Of a stretch of DNA of 64,000 nt, positions 43,774 through 52,062 are shown one piece after another. The DNA is from Streptomyces massasporeus (GTDB lineage Bacteria; Actinomycetota; Actinomycetes; Streptomycetales; Streptomycetaceae). Below the pieces are notes generated by a model. It made no database searches, was not told the origin of the DNA, and saw nothing but the letters and a program-made list of their open reading frames with translations. The stretch spans positions 1 through 64,000 of the forward strand of contig NZ_BMSE01000009.1 of the NCBI RefSeq assembly GCF_014648995.1, written 5' to 3'. The translations under genes were made by a program, and so were the position numbers. Position 1 is the stretch's first letter. Each line of letters opens with the position of its first letter.

Positions 43774-44364
43774 ATGGACACGAACGCGGTGAGGACCCAC
43801 GGCATCGGTGAGCTGCTGGCCCTGGCGAGGGAGCGGGCGGTGCCGGTGGTGGGGGGCATTCCGGACGCTGCGCTGGCCGCTCCCACGCCCTGCGCCGAGT
43901 ACGACGTGCGGGCCCTGGTCGATCACCTCTTCCAGGTGATCGTGCAGTTCCAGCGGCTGGCCGCGAAGGAGGCGTCGGACTTCGGTGAGACGGCCGGTGT
44001 GGTCGCCGAGGATCCCGGATGGCGCGAGCGGTTCGCGCGGGAGGCGGACCGGCTGGTGGCGGCCTGGTCCGCGCCGGGTGCCGAGGAGGGCACGACCGGC
44101 GGGATGGACATGCCGGCCCGGCTGGTCGGCTCGATGGCGCTGCTCGATCTGACGGTGCACGTGTGGGACCTGGCGCGGGCGACGGGTCAGGACTTCCCGG
44201 GCGCCGACGAGGCGGTCGTGGCGGAGCTGGCGGGCGCGGTGGACCAGCTGGCGCCGACGGCCCGGAAGATGGGCGTGTTCGGGGAGCCGGTGCCCGAGGG
44301 CGCGGGCGCGTCGGCGTTCGAGCGGCTGCTGGCGCGGACCGGCAGGGACCCCCACTGGGAATAG
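43774..44364 (+). CDS. TIGR03086 family metal-binding protein (mycothiol transferase-like)
   Basis: A 196-residue DinB-like protein of the TIGR03086 subfamily. The conserved N-terminal PTPCAEYDVRALVDHLFQVI includes one metal His, and the central SMALLDLTVHVWDLARATGQ includes another. A third His is expected nearby but is not obvious. Members are predicted mycothiol-dependent enzymes with a maleylpyruvate-isomerase-like fold. ATG 43774 gives the family length. It is divergent from the AraC gene. Confidence 0.9.
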   Translation: MDTNAVRTHGIGELLALARERAVPVVGGIPDAALAAPTPCAEYDVRALVDHLFQVIVQFQRLAAKEASDFGETAGVVAEDPGWRERFAREADRLVAAWSAPGAEEGTTGGMDMPARLVGSMALLDLTVHVWDLARATGQDFPGADEAVVAELAGAVDQLAPTARKMGVFGEPVPEGAGASAFERLLARTGRDPHWE

Positions 44365-44428
44365 CACCCGGGAGGCCGCCGTTCTCCGGGTAAGGTTGAA
44401 CCGTAAACAACCTGGAGGGTGAGCGACC

Positions 44429-45505
44429 ATGCAGTTCGGGATCTTCAGCGTCGGCGACGTCACGCCCGACCCGACCACCGGCCGGACCCCGACCGAGCGC
44501 GAGCGGATCAAGGCCATGGTCGCCATCGCGCTGAAGGCCGAGGAGGTGGGGCTCGACGTCTTCGCGACCGGCGAGCACCACAACCCGCCCTTCGTGCCCT
44601 CGTCGCCGACCACGATGCTCGGCTACGTCGCGGCCCGCACCGAGCGGCTGATCCTCTCCACGGCCACGACCCTGATCACCACCAACGACCCGGTGAAGAT
44701 CGCCGAGGACTTCGCGATGCTCCAGCACCTGGCCGACGGCCGGGTCGACCTGATGCTGGGCCGCGGGAACACCGGCCCGGTCTACCCGTGGTTCGGGCAG
44801 GACATCCGGCAGGGCATCAACCTGGCCGTCGAGAACTACGCCCTGCTCCACCGCCTGTGGCGCGAGGACGTCGTCGACTGGGAGGGGAAGTTCCGCACGC
44901 CCCTGCAGGGCTTCACGGCCACGCCCCGCCCGCTGGACGGCGTACCGCCCTTCGTCTGGCACGGCTCCATCCGCTCCCCGGAGATCGCCGAGCAGGCCGC
45001 GTACTACGGTGACGGCTTCTTCCACAACAACATCTTCTGGCCGGCCGACCACACCAAGCGCATGGTCGAGCTGTACCGATCGCGCTACGCCCATTACGGC
45101 CACGGCACGCCCGAGCAGGCGATCGTCGGGCTCGGCGGGCACGTCTTCATGCGGAAGAACTCCCAGGACGCGGTGCGCGAGTTCCGGCCCTACTTCGACG
45201 TCGCCCCGGTGTACGGCCACGGGCCGTCGCTGGAGGACTTCACGGAGCAGACGCCGCTGACCGTGGGCTCCCCGCAGCAGGTCATCGAGAAGACGCTGGC
45301 CTTCCGCGAGTACGCCGGCGACTACCAGCGCCAGCTGTTCCTGATCGACCACGCCGGGCTGCCGCTGAAGACCGTGCTGGAGCAGATCGACCTGCTGGGC
45401 GAGGAGGTCGTGCCGGTGCTGCGCAAGGAGTTCGCCGTGGACCGCCCGGCGGACGTGCCGGACGCCCCGACGCACGCGTCCCGGCTCGCCGGTGACCGGC
45501 GGTGA
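44429..45505 (+). CDS. LLM class flavin-dependent oxidoreductase
   Basis: A 358-residue luciferase-like monooxygenase. The TIM-barrel features include GLDVFATGEHHNPPFVPSS, RLILSTATTLITTNDPV (beta-strand with flavin contacts) and GRVDLMLGRGNTGPVY. It matches the long-form CE1758-like group that uses reduced flavin or F420. The HxxNP element is present at EHHNP. The start at ATG 44429 follows GGAGGG. It is 64 bases downstream of the TIGR03086 gene on the same strand. Confidence 0.92.
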   Translation: MQFGIFSVGDVTPDPTTGRTPTERERIKAMVAIALKAEEVGLDVFATGEHHNPPFVPSSPTTMLGYVAARTERLILSTATTLITTNDPVKIAEDFAMLQHLADGRVDLMLGRGNTGPVYPWFGQDIRQGINLAVENYALLHRLWREDVVDWEGKFRTPLQGFTATPRPLDGVPPFVWHGSIRSPEIAEQAAYYGDGFFHNNIFWPADHTKRMVELYRSRYAHYGHGTPEQAIVGLGGHVFMRKNSQDAVREFRPYFDVAPVYGHGPSLEDFTEQTPLTVGSPQQVIEKTLAFREYAGDYQRQLFLIDHAGLPLKTVLEQIDLLGEEVVPVLRKEFAVDRPADVPDAPTHASRLAGDRR

Positions 45506-45622
45506 GGAGACGGTAGGGCCCGGCTCCCGGGTTGCCCTGCCCCTGGTGAGAGGGGAGTAAGAAGGACGCCCCGGCGCAGCGCATACGGCCTGGAGCGCCG
45601 GGCGGCTTGGCACACTGGACGC

Positions 45623-46342
45623 GTGCCCCACACCGTGCTGCTCGCCGAAGACGACCGCGCCATCCGCAACGCCCTGGAGCGTGCCCTGACCCTGGAGGGC
45701 TACCAGGTCCTGGCGGTCGCCGACGGCGTCGAGGCGCTGGCACAGGCCCACCGCAACCGTCCGGACGTGCTCCTCCTGGACGTGATGATGCCCGGCATCG
45801 ACGGGCTCCAGGTGTGCCGGGTGCTGCGCGCCGAGGGCGACCGCACGCCGGTGCTGATGCTGACGGCCCTCGTCGAGACGGCCGACCGGATCGCCGGGCT
45901 GGACGCGGGCGCCGACGACTACGTGGTCAAGCCCTTCGACGTGGAGGAGGTCTTCGCCCGGCTGCGCGCCCTGTTGCGCCGCACCAGCCCGGTGGGCGCC
46001 GGCAGCGCACCCGCGGCCGAGGCGCCCAAGGCGCTCCCGGAGCGGTTCATCGAGGCGGCCGGCATCCGCATGGACCCGCAGGCGCGCCGGGCCTGGCGCG
46101 GCGCGCGCGAGCTGGAACTGACCCGCACCGAGTTCGAGCTGCTGGAACTGCTGGTGCGCAACGCGGGCATCGTCCTCGACCACTCCACGATCTACGACCG
46201 CATCTGGGGCTACGACTTCGGGCCCGGCTCGAAGAACCTCGCCGTCTACGTCGGCTATCTGCGCCGCAAGCTCGACGAGCCGGACGCACCGCTGCTGATC
46301 CACACGGTGCGCGGCGTGGGTTACGTGCTGCGGGAGGACTGA
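45623..46342 (+). CDS. OmpR/PhoB-family response regulator
   Basis: A 239-residue two-domain response regulator. The receiver has the acidic pair EDD at residues 8-10, phosphoacceptor Asp in VLLLDVMMPGIDG, Thr in MLTALVETADR and Lys in DDYVVKPFDVEEV. The C-terminal winged helix carries ELTRTEFELLELLVRNAG and a terminal VRGVGYVLRED, as in MprA/PhoB-like regulators. It abuts the histidine kinase gene with no gap (TGA then GTG). Confidence 0.95.
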   Translation: MPHTVLLAEDDRAIRNALERALTLEGYQVLAVADGVEALAQAHRNRPDVLLLDVMMPGIDGLQVCRVLRAEGDRTPVLMLTALVETADRIAGLDAGADDYVVKPFDVEEVFARLRALLRRTSPVGAGSAPAAEAPKALPERFIEAAGIRMDPQARRAWRGARELELTRTEFELLELLVRNAGIVLDHSTIYDRIWGYDFGPGSKNLAVYVGYLRRKLDEPDAPLLIHTVRGVGYVLRED

Positions 46343-47761
46343 GTGGGCCGCCTCCGTCGCCTGCTGGCCGGGCGGCGGCCGAAGCTGGTCTCGCTGCGCA
46401 CCACGTTCGCCGTGTCGTTCGCGACGGTGACGGCGGCCGTGACGATCCTGGTCGGCATCCTGTCCTACAGCGCCGCCGCCCGGCTGGTGCGGGTGGACCA
46501 GCAGACGGTCTTCGACGAGGTCGTGCAGGACCTGCGCGACGAGGTGCGGCAGAACCACATGACGCCCGGCGACTTCTCGTCCGCCGCGCCCGGTCACGAC
46601 CTCGTACGGCCCGCCCGCACCGACGTGCAGGTGCTCGGCCCGGACGGGCACGTCGTCGACGCGGGCAGTCCGGGGCTGCCGGTCACCGGCAGCGACGCGC
46701 GGATCGCCGCCGAGACGCTGTCCGGGCAGGTGGTCGAGCACAAGGACGTCGACGTGGGCAGCGACGTCTACCGCGTCGCCACCGTCTCCCTCGGCGGCGG
46801 TCGGGGCGCGGTGCAGGTCGCGCAGGAGTTCAGCGACGTCGAGGACCTGCTGCGGGCGCTCCAGCAGCGGACGCTGCTGCTGATGGCCGCCGTGGTGATC
46901 GGCGCCGGGCTGTTCGGCTGGTGGCTGGCCCGGCGGATCACGCGCCGCCTGGTCGTGCTGACCGACGCCGCCGAGGACGTCGCCCGCACCCGCCGGCTGG
47001 GCATCCAGGTGCCGGTGGCCGGTCATGACGAGGTGGGCCGGCTCGGCCGGGCCTTCGACCGCATGCTGGGCCGGCTCGCGCAGTCCGAGGAGGACCAGCG
47101 CCGTCTGGTCCAGGACGCGGGCCACGAGCTGCGCACGCCGCTGACCTCGCTGCGTACGAACATCTCCCTGCTGCGCCGGATCGACGAACTCCCGCCGAAG
47201 GCCCGCGAGGAACTGGTCGCCGACCTGGGCCAGGAGGCCCGTGAGCTGACCGACCTGGTCAACGAGCTGGTGGATCTCGCGGCCGGGCAGTCCGACACCG
47301 AACCGCCGCGCCGGGTGGACCTCGCCGACATCGCCGAGGAGGTGGCGGGGGTGGCCCGCCGCCGCAGCGGCCGGGAGATCCGGCTGCGCGCGAGCGGTGA
47401 CACCACGACCGACGGACGGCCCGGGATGCTGACCCGGGCGCTGTCCAACCTCGTCGAGAACGCGGTGAAGTTCGACCAGGGCGGCAGGGCTCCCGTCGAG
47501 ATCGTCGTCTCGGGGCCCGCCCGGCCCGGCCGGATCCGGGTCGAGGTCCTCGACCGCGGCCCGGGCATCGCCGACAGCGACCTCACCCGGGTCTTCGACC
47601 GCTTCTACCGGGCCGCCGACGCCCGCTCCCTGCCGGGTTCCGGCCTGGGGCTGTCCATCGTCCGCGAGGTGGCCCTCGCACACGGGGGAGCGCCCTTCGC
47701 GTTCCGGCGGGAGGGCGGCGGCACGGTCACCGGCTTCACGGTGGGCGGAGGCCTCGACTGA
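46343..47761 (+). CDS. Sensor histidine kinase (MprB/CutS-like)
   Basis: A 472-residue membrane kinase. Two hydrophobic helices (about 22-46 and 174-195) frame an extracytoplasmic sensor of about 130 residues. A HAMP linker follows (AEDVARTRRLGIQVPVAG), then the HisKA box DAGHELRTPLTSLRTN with the phosphorylated His near 258, the N-box SNLVENAVKFD, and DRGPGIA and GSGLGLSIV glycine boxes of the ATPase. It should phosphorylate the response regulator encoded immediately upstream. The signal is unknown. Confidence 0.95.
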   Translation: MGRLRRLLAGRRPKLVSLRTTFAVSFATVTAAVTILVGILSYSAAARLVRVDQQTVFDEVVQDLRDEVRQNHMTPGDFSSAAPGHDLVRPARTDVQVLGPDGHVVDAGSPGLPVTGSDARIAAETLSGQVVEHKDVDVGSDVYRVATVSLGGGRGAVQVAQEFSDVEDLLRALQQRTLLLMAAVVIGAGLFGWWLARRITRRLVVLTDAAEDVARTRRLGIQVPVAGHDEVGRLGRAFDRMLGRLAQSEEDQRRLVQDAGHELRTPLTSLRTNISLLRRIDELPPKAREELVADLGQEARELTDLVNELVDLAAGQSDTEPPRRVDLADIAEEVAGVARRRSGREIRLRASGDTTTDGRPGMLTRALSNLVENAVKFDQGGRAPVEIVVSGPARPGRIRVEVLDRGPGIADSDLTRVFDRFYRAADARSLPGSGLGLSIVREVALAHGGAPFAFRREGGGTVTGFTVGGGLD

Positions 47762-47786
47762 CGCGGCGGGCCTCCCGTCCGTGCCG

Positions 47787-48227
47787 CTAGTCCGCGATGC
47801 CGTCGTACGCGAGGACCTCGTGCACCGTCGCCCGCACCAGGTACTCCCCGGGCACCGAGTTGCGCGCCCCGTAGCGCTCGGCCAGGTCCTCGCCCATGTA
47901 GCGGGCGCCGATGCGGGTCGCCCAGTGGCGCAGCTCCTTGGGGTCCTCGGTGAGCCGCGCCGTGCAGTCGAGCATCACGTAGTTGTACGGCGGCTCTTGG
48001 TCGTCCACGCACAGCGCGAACCGCGGGGAGCGCAGCAGCGCCCTGGCCTTGAGGGAGGCGTGCCAGGTGGTGAACAGGAGCTGCGGTTCGCCGTCCGGGG
48101 TGTCGTCCAGGAGGAACCACACCGGGGTGACGTGGGGCCGTCCGTCCCTGCGATGCGTCGCCAGCTTCCCCGTGCGGGTGCCGGTGAGGACGAACGACCT
48201 CCACTGCCCTTCGGACATCGGCCTCAC
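47787..48227 (-). CDS. PPOX-class FMN/F420-dependent pyridoxamine-oxidase-like protein
   Basis: A 146-residue split-barrel protein of the PPOX class: GKLATHRRDGRPHVTPVWFL, then LLFTTWHASLKARALLRSPR and FALCVDDQEPPYNYVMLDC. Members bind FMN or deazaflavin F420 and reduce small substrates. GTG 48227 overlaps the stop of the ATP-grasp gene upstream (GTGA), which places it as the last gene of the ligase operon; ATG 48218 is the alternative start. A role as a tailoring reductase in that pathway is likely but not shown. Confidence 0.86.
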   Translation of the reverse strand: MRPMSEGQWRSFVLTGTRTGKLATHRRDGRPHVTPVWFLLDDTPDGEPQLLFTTWHASLKARALLRSPRFALCVDDQEPPYNYVMLDCTARLTEDPKELRHWATRIGARYMGEDLAERYGARNSVPGEYLVRATVHEVLAYDGIAD

Positions 48228-49471
48228 GCGGCGACCGTCTCCGCCGCCGGCATCGCCACCGCCGACACCCGGAACCCGCTGGCCGTCTCCTTCAGCGCGG
48301 CCTCCACCTCCCCGCTCGCGCGCCCGCGGAAGCGGAACCGGCCGCCGACGTGCTCGTAGTAGGCGTCCGCGAGCGGCAGGACCTCGCCCACGTCGAGCAG
48401 GGCCTCGGCGTAGGGGCCGGGGGTGCGGCCGGTCATCGGCGTGACCTCGGTGATGCGGCAGGGGCGCGCGGCCGGGGCCGGGATCAGGAGGTAGCCGCCG
48501 AACTCGCGGTCCGGCTTCGGCGCGCCGGGCGGCAGGGGGCGGCCCAGCTGGAACCGGAAGGCCGCGTGCATCAGGTCGTAGTCGTGCACCTCGCGCCATA
48601 CGAAGGCGATCTCGGCGCCGCCGACCCGCGCCCCGACCTCCAGGAAGCTGACGTGCGGCCGGCCCGCGACGGTGTCGACGAACACCTCCAGGTGGAAGAC
48701 GGTCGCCTGCCCGGTCAGGGCCTTCAGGGCCTCGACGGCGTAGGCGCCGATCGCCGCGAGGACCCCCTCGTCGTCCTCCTCGACCGAGCCGAGGAAGCTG
48801 CCCGTGCGGAAGCCCAGGCAGGTGTTGACGTACCGGGACGCGGTCCAGTGCAGCAGCTCGGAGCCGGTGAAGACGCCGTCGACGTGGTAGATCCGGCCCG
48901 CCTGGAAGCGCTGCACGAGCAGTGGTTCGCCGGTGAAGTCCAGCCGGGGTACGTCCTCGGGGCCGTCGAGCCGTACGACGCCCTCGCTGCAGCTGCCCCG
49001 GGTGGGCTTCACCACGAGCGGCCAGCCGTGCGTCCGGCCGAAGTCCACGACAGTGCGGGCGTCGGGCGCGAGGGCGAAGTCCGGTACGTCGAGGCCGGCT
49101 TGGGCGACGGCGGTGGCCATCAGGAACTTGTCGCGGAACGGCTCCAGGAACTCCGTGCGCGGGCCCGGGCAGTCCCACTCCTCGCGCAGGGCCGCCGCGA
49201 CCAGCAGGTCGTCCTCCTTGAGGGTGACGATGCCCTGCGGCGGTCCGTACCGGGCGGCGAGCAGCCGGGTCGCGGCGCGTACGGCCTCCAGGTCGTCGGT
49301 GCGCTCGACCAGGACGACGTCGGCGGCGGCCTCCGGTACCGAGGGCAGGCCCACCTCGGTGGTGATGTACGAGACGTGGTGGGTGTCGTGGTCCACGTAC
49401 GCGGCATAGCGGGCGTAGCTCTCGCGCCAGCGGTTGACGACCACGAGGTGCGGCTTCGGGGCGCGGGGCAT
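48224..49471 (-). CDS. ATP-grasp ligase A of locus 2
   Basis: A 415-residue ATP-grasp enzyme. The opening PKPHLVVVNRWRESYARYAA is followed by a pre-ATP domain, then the glycine-rich lysine segment WPLVVKPTRGSCSEGVVRLD, EPLLVQRFQAGRIYHVDGVF and the metal-binding FHLEVFVDTVAGRPHVSFLE with VGARVGGAEI. This pattern matches the L-amino-acid/dipeptide ligases and carnosine-synthase-like proteins rather than RimK/MvdD-type peptide modifiers. ATG 49471 is preferred with GGAGGAG upstream; GTG 49477 would overlap the previous stop. It is two bases from ligase B. Substrates unknown. Confidence 0.86.
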   Translation of the reverse strand: MPRAPKPHLVVVNRWRESYARYAAYVDHDTHHVSYITTEVGLPSVPEAAADVVLVERTDDLEAVRAATRLLAARYGPPQGIVTLKEDDLLVAAALREEWDCPGPRTEFLEPFRDKFLMATAVAQAGLDVPDFALAPDARTVVDFGRTHGWPLVVKPTRGSCSEGVVRLDGPEDVPRLDFTGEPLLVQRFQAGRIYHVDGVFTGSELLHWTASRYVNTCLGFRTGSFLGSVEEDDEGVLAAIGAYAVEALKALTGQATVFHLEVFVDTVAGRPHVSFLEVGARVGGAEIAFVWREVHDYDLMHAAFRFQLGRPLPPGAPKPDREFGGYLLIPAPAARPCRITEVTPMTGRTPGPYAEALLDVGEVLPLADAYYEHVGGRFRFRGRASGEVEAALKETASGFRVSAVAMPAAETVAA

Positions 49472-49473
49472 GC

Positions 49474-50730
49474 TCACTCCTCCCCGGCCAGCTCGTACAT
49501 GCCCTCGCCGTCGAGGTAGTGGATGGTGCCGATGTCGCGCATGACGACCTCCTCCATCTCGTGGAAGAGCCGCACGAAGCCGACGTAGGTCATGTCGTCG
49601 GTGGTGGGCACGATCTCGCCGCCGACGGGGACGAACTGCGAGAAGTCGTAGAAGCTCTCCAGCTTCTTGATGTCCTCGATGTGGCGCAGTCCCGCGAGCC
49701 GGCCGGTGGCCGGGGAGACCAGGCCGACGGAGGCGAAGTGCTGCTTGATCGTGTAGTCCTGGGCGTGGCGCGCCTGGAAGCGCTCGGGCCGGACGTAGGC
49801 GTCGACGGCCCAGTCGAAGGGGGACTCGCCGGTGGCGTGACGGACGTAGTACGGCAGGTCGCCGCCGCAGATCCGGGCGCCCATCTCGATCAGCACCGGC
49901 CCCTCGGGGGTGAGCTTCAGCTCGATGTGGGCGGGGCCGTGCCGCACGCCGAGGGCGTCTAGGACGCTCAGCGCGTAGGGGACCAGCCGGTCCTGCACGT
50001 CGCCGCGACGGGGCAGCAGGTAGACGGAGTTGGAGATGTCGTGCACGCCGTTCACCGAGATGCGGGTGGTGGCGATGATGTCGGTGACGTGGTGACGGCC
50101 GTCCCGGCTGACGGTGTTGACCATGTACTCGCCGCCGTAGAGGTACTCCTGGGCGACCACGCCCTCGTTGCGCTGCGAGAACAGGTTGTCGGCGCCGGTG
50201 AGTTCGCGGAAGGCGGCGGCGCTGTCCTGCGGGGTGTCGCAGAACCGGATGCCGTCGTTGCCGGCGCTGGACAGGGGCTTCACGACGACGCGGCCGCCGT
50301 GCTCCGCGTGCCAGGCCTCCAGTTCGTCGGCGCTGGTGGCCAGCAGCTGGCGGGCGCCGCGCAGCCCGGCCGCCTTGATCGTCTCGATCATCGTGAACTT
50401 GTCGCGGCGGGCCTTGCTGAGGGCGGTGCCGTTGGTGGGCAGGCCCAGCGCCTCGCTGAGCCGGTCGGCGAACTCGACGCCGAACTCGTGCCCGGCCATG
50501 ACGGCGACCGGCTCGTAGGCGCTCACCCGGCGCAGGGTGTCCTCGAAGTCCCCGTGGTGGACGATGTTGTCCGCGTAGAGGGACAGGTCGAGCGAGGAGG
50601 CGAAGGCCGCCGGCTGCTCGGGGGTGCTCTGCACGCGCACGCACTCATAGCCGGCGTCGCGGAACTCCGGCGGGTAGAACCGCGCCGTGCCGAAGGCGTC
50701 GACGAGGACGACGTGACCCTTGGTGCTCAT
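49474..50730 (-). CDS. ATP-grasp ligase B of locus 2
   Basis: A 418-residue ATP-grasp enzyme close to BacD-like L-amino-acid ligases. It shows TNGTALSKARRDKFTMIETI (before the ATP domain), RVVVKPLSSAGNDGIRFCD (ATP-binding Lys and glycine-rich loop), VVAQEYLYGGEYMVNTVS and the metal-site segment PAHIELKLTPEGPVLIEMGA with RICGG. Such enzymes activate an amino-acid carboxylate as acyl phosphate and couple it to an amine. ATG 50730 has AAGGAG 8 bases upstream, the strongest ribosome site of the group, and 95 bases separate it from the MFS gene, so it may have its own promoter. Confidence 0.88.
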   Translation of the reverse strand: MSTKGHVVLVDAFGTARFYPPEFRDAGYECVRVQSTPEQPAAFASSLDLSLYADNIVHHGDFEDTLRRVSAYEPVAVMAGHEFGVEFADRLSEALGLPTNGTALSKARRDKFTMIETIKAAGLRGARQLLATSADELEAWHAEHGGRVVVKPLSSAGNDGIRFCDTPQDSAAAFRELTGADNLFSQRNEGVVAQEYLYGGEYMVNTVSRDGRHHVTDIIATTRISVNGVHDISNSVYLLPRRGDVQDRLVPYALSVLDALGVRHGPAHIELKLTPEGPVLIEMGARICGGDLPYYVRHATGESPFDWAVDAYVRPERFQARHAQDYTIKQHFASVGLVSPATGRLAGLRHIEDIKKLESFYDFSQFVPVGGEIVPTTDDMTYVGFVRLFHEMEEVVMRDIGTIHYLDGEGMYELAGEE

Positions 50731-50825
50731 CCACTGCTCCTTGATGCGTCAGGGGGTTGTGAGGTGGGGCGGGCGGCGGGCCCGCGCGATACCGACGGGG
50801 CTCGTGCGGGAGGCCGTGCGGCGGC

Positions 50826-52061
50826 TCAGGCCTTCGCTTCGGCCAGGGCGGCGTGGTCCGGCTCCGGTGCGCTGCTCCTGGTGGGGCGGCGGCCCAGCCA
50901 GAGGTGTCCGGTGAGGGCGAGGGCGGACAGGGCGGCACCGGCCAGGCCGATGACGACGAAGGCCCAGCGGGGGCCGGCCGAGTCCTGGACCGCGCCGGAC
51001 AGGGCGGGTCCGACGCTGTTGCCGACGGTGAGGGCGGCGCTGTAGCAACCCATGACGACGCCGCGGGAGCCTTCCGGGGCGAGGGCGCTGGCCGCGCTGC
51101 CGGTGGAGGCGAACGCGGGCGAGCACAGGGCCGCCGGGAGCACCATGGCGAGGCAGAGCAGCCGCCAGTCGCCGGTCGCGAAGCCGCCGACGACGGTGGT
51201 GAGGCCGACCAGCCCGGCGATGACGGCGAAGCCGGGCGGGCGCTTGATGGTGCCGTAGACGAGGGCGCCGATCAGCGAGCAGAACCCGCAGACGGTCAGG
51301 ACCAGGCCGGAGAACTCCATCTGGCCCGCGTGGCGCAGTCCGCCGACGATGGCCGTCTCGTACCCGGCGGTGGCCAGGGTGGTGGCGGTGGTCGCCATGA
51401 GGACGGGCACCAGGGCGGGCGTGAACCACTGCCGGAACGTCGGCTTCGGAGGCTGGGTGCCGGTGGCGGACGGGGACGTGGTCGCCTTCACCGCCGGGTC
51501 GAGCACGGCGAGTCCGAGCCCCGCGAGGCTGATGATGACGCCGAGTCCGCGCATGGAGGCCGTGCTGGAGACGGCGGTGGCGACGGTGACGCCGAGGGCG
51601 GGGCCCACCATGTACGAGATGTTGGAGGTCATGGCGTCCAGGGCGAAGGCCGCGTTGCGGTCCTCGTCGGGGATCGCCACCGCCAGCCGCAGCCGCACCA
51701 GGGCGAAGCCGGGCAGGTTGAGCAGCCCGACCGCGAGCGCGCCGGCGATCAGCCCCTCGTAGGGCAGCAGCGGGCCCAGGCCCCAGAACAGCACCTGGGC
51801 GGCGACCGAGGCCAGCAGCACCGGGCGGGCTCCGTGGCGGTCCATCATGCGGCCCTGGAGGGGGCCGCCGATGCCCACGCCGACCGTCCAGGCCGTGATG
51901 ACCAGTCCGGCGGCGCCGAACCCGCGGTCCAGGCCGAGGACCACCGCGAGGTTCAGGACGACGGGGATCGCCACCACGGCGATCTTGGAGAACAGGCCCA
52001 GGAGCATCAGCGATCCGATGCCCTGGTGGGCCAGCACCTTGCGATACGTTTTCATGTTCAT
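50826..52061 (-). CDS. MFS transporter of locus 2
   Basis: A 411-residue protein with about twelve helices, starting at SLMLLGLFSKIAVVAIPVVL. The loop between helices 2 and 3 has GPLQGRMMDRHGARPVLL, the MFS loop signature GxxxDRxGxRx. A Thr/Ser/Pro-rich cytoplasmic loop (about 190-215) divides the halves. It is drug-efflux-like, and lies one base after ligase C, so it is translationally linked to it. It probably exports the locus product and confers self-protection. It is not closely similar to the transporter of operon 1 by eye. Confidence 0.88.
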   Translation of the reverse strand: MNMKTYRKVLAHQGIGSLMLLGLFSKIAVVAIPVVLNLAVVLGLDRGFGAAGLVITAWTVGVGIGGPLQGRMMDRHGARPVLLASVAAQVLFWGLGPLLPYEGLIAGALAVGLLNLPGFALVRLRLAVAIPDEDRNAAFALDAMTSNISYMVGPALGVTVATAVSSTASMRGLGVIISLAGLGLAVLDPAVKATTSPSATGTQPPKPTFRQWFTPALVPVLMATTATTLATAGYETAIVGGLRHAGQMEFSGLVLTVCGFCSLIGALVYGTIKRPPGFAVIAGLVGLTTVVGGFATGDWRLLCLAMVLPAALCSPAFASTGSAASALAPEGSRGVVMGCYSAALTVGNSVGPALSGAVQDSAGPRWAFVVIGLAGAALSALALTGHLWLGRRPTRSSAPEPDHAALAEAKA

Positions 52062-52062
52062 G

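Noticed and set aside
43736..47683. A very long open frame on the minus strand (over 1,300 codons)
   Set aside because: It is a shadow of the TIGR03086, LLM, response regulator and histidine kinase genes on the plus strand; high GC content suppresses stops in opposite frames. Composition is Arg/Gly/His/Val-rich and has no domain.
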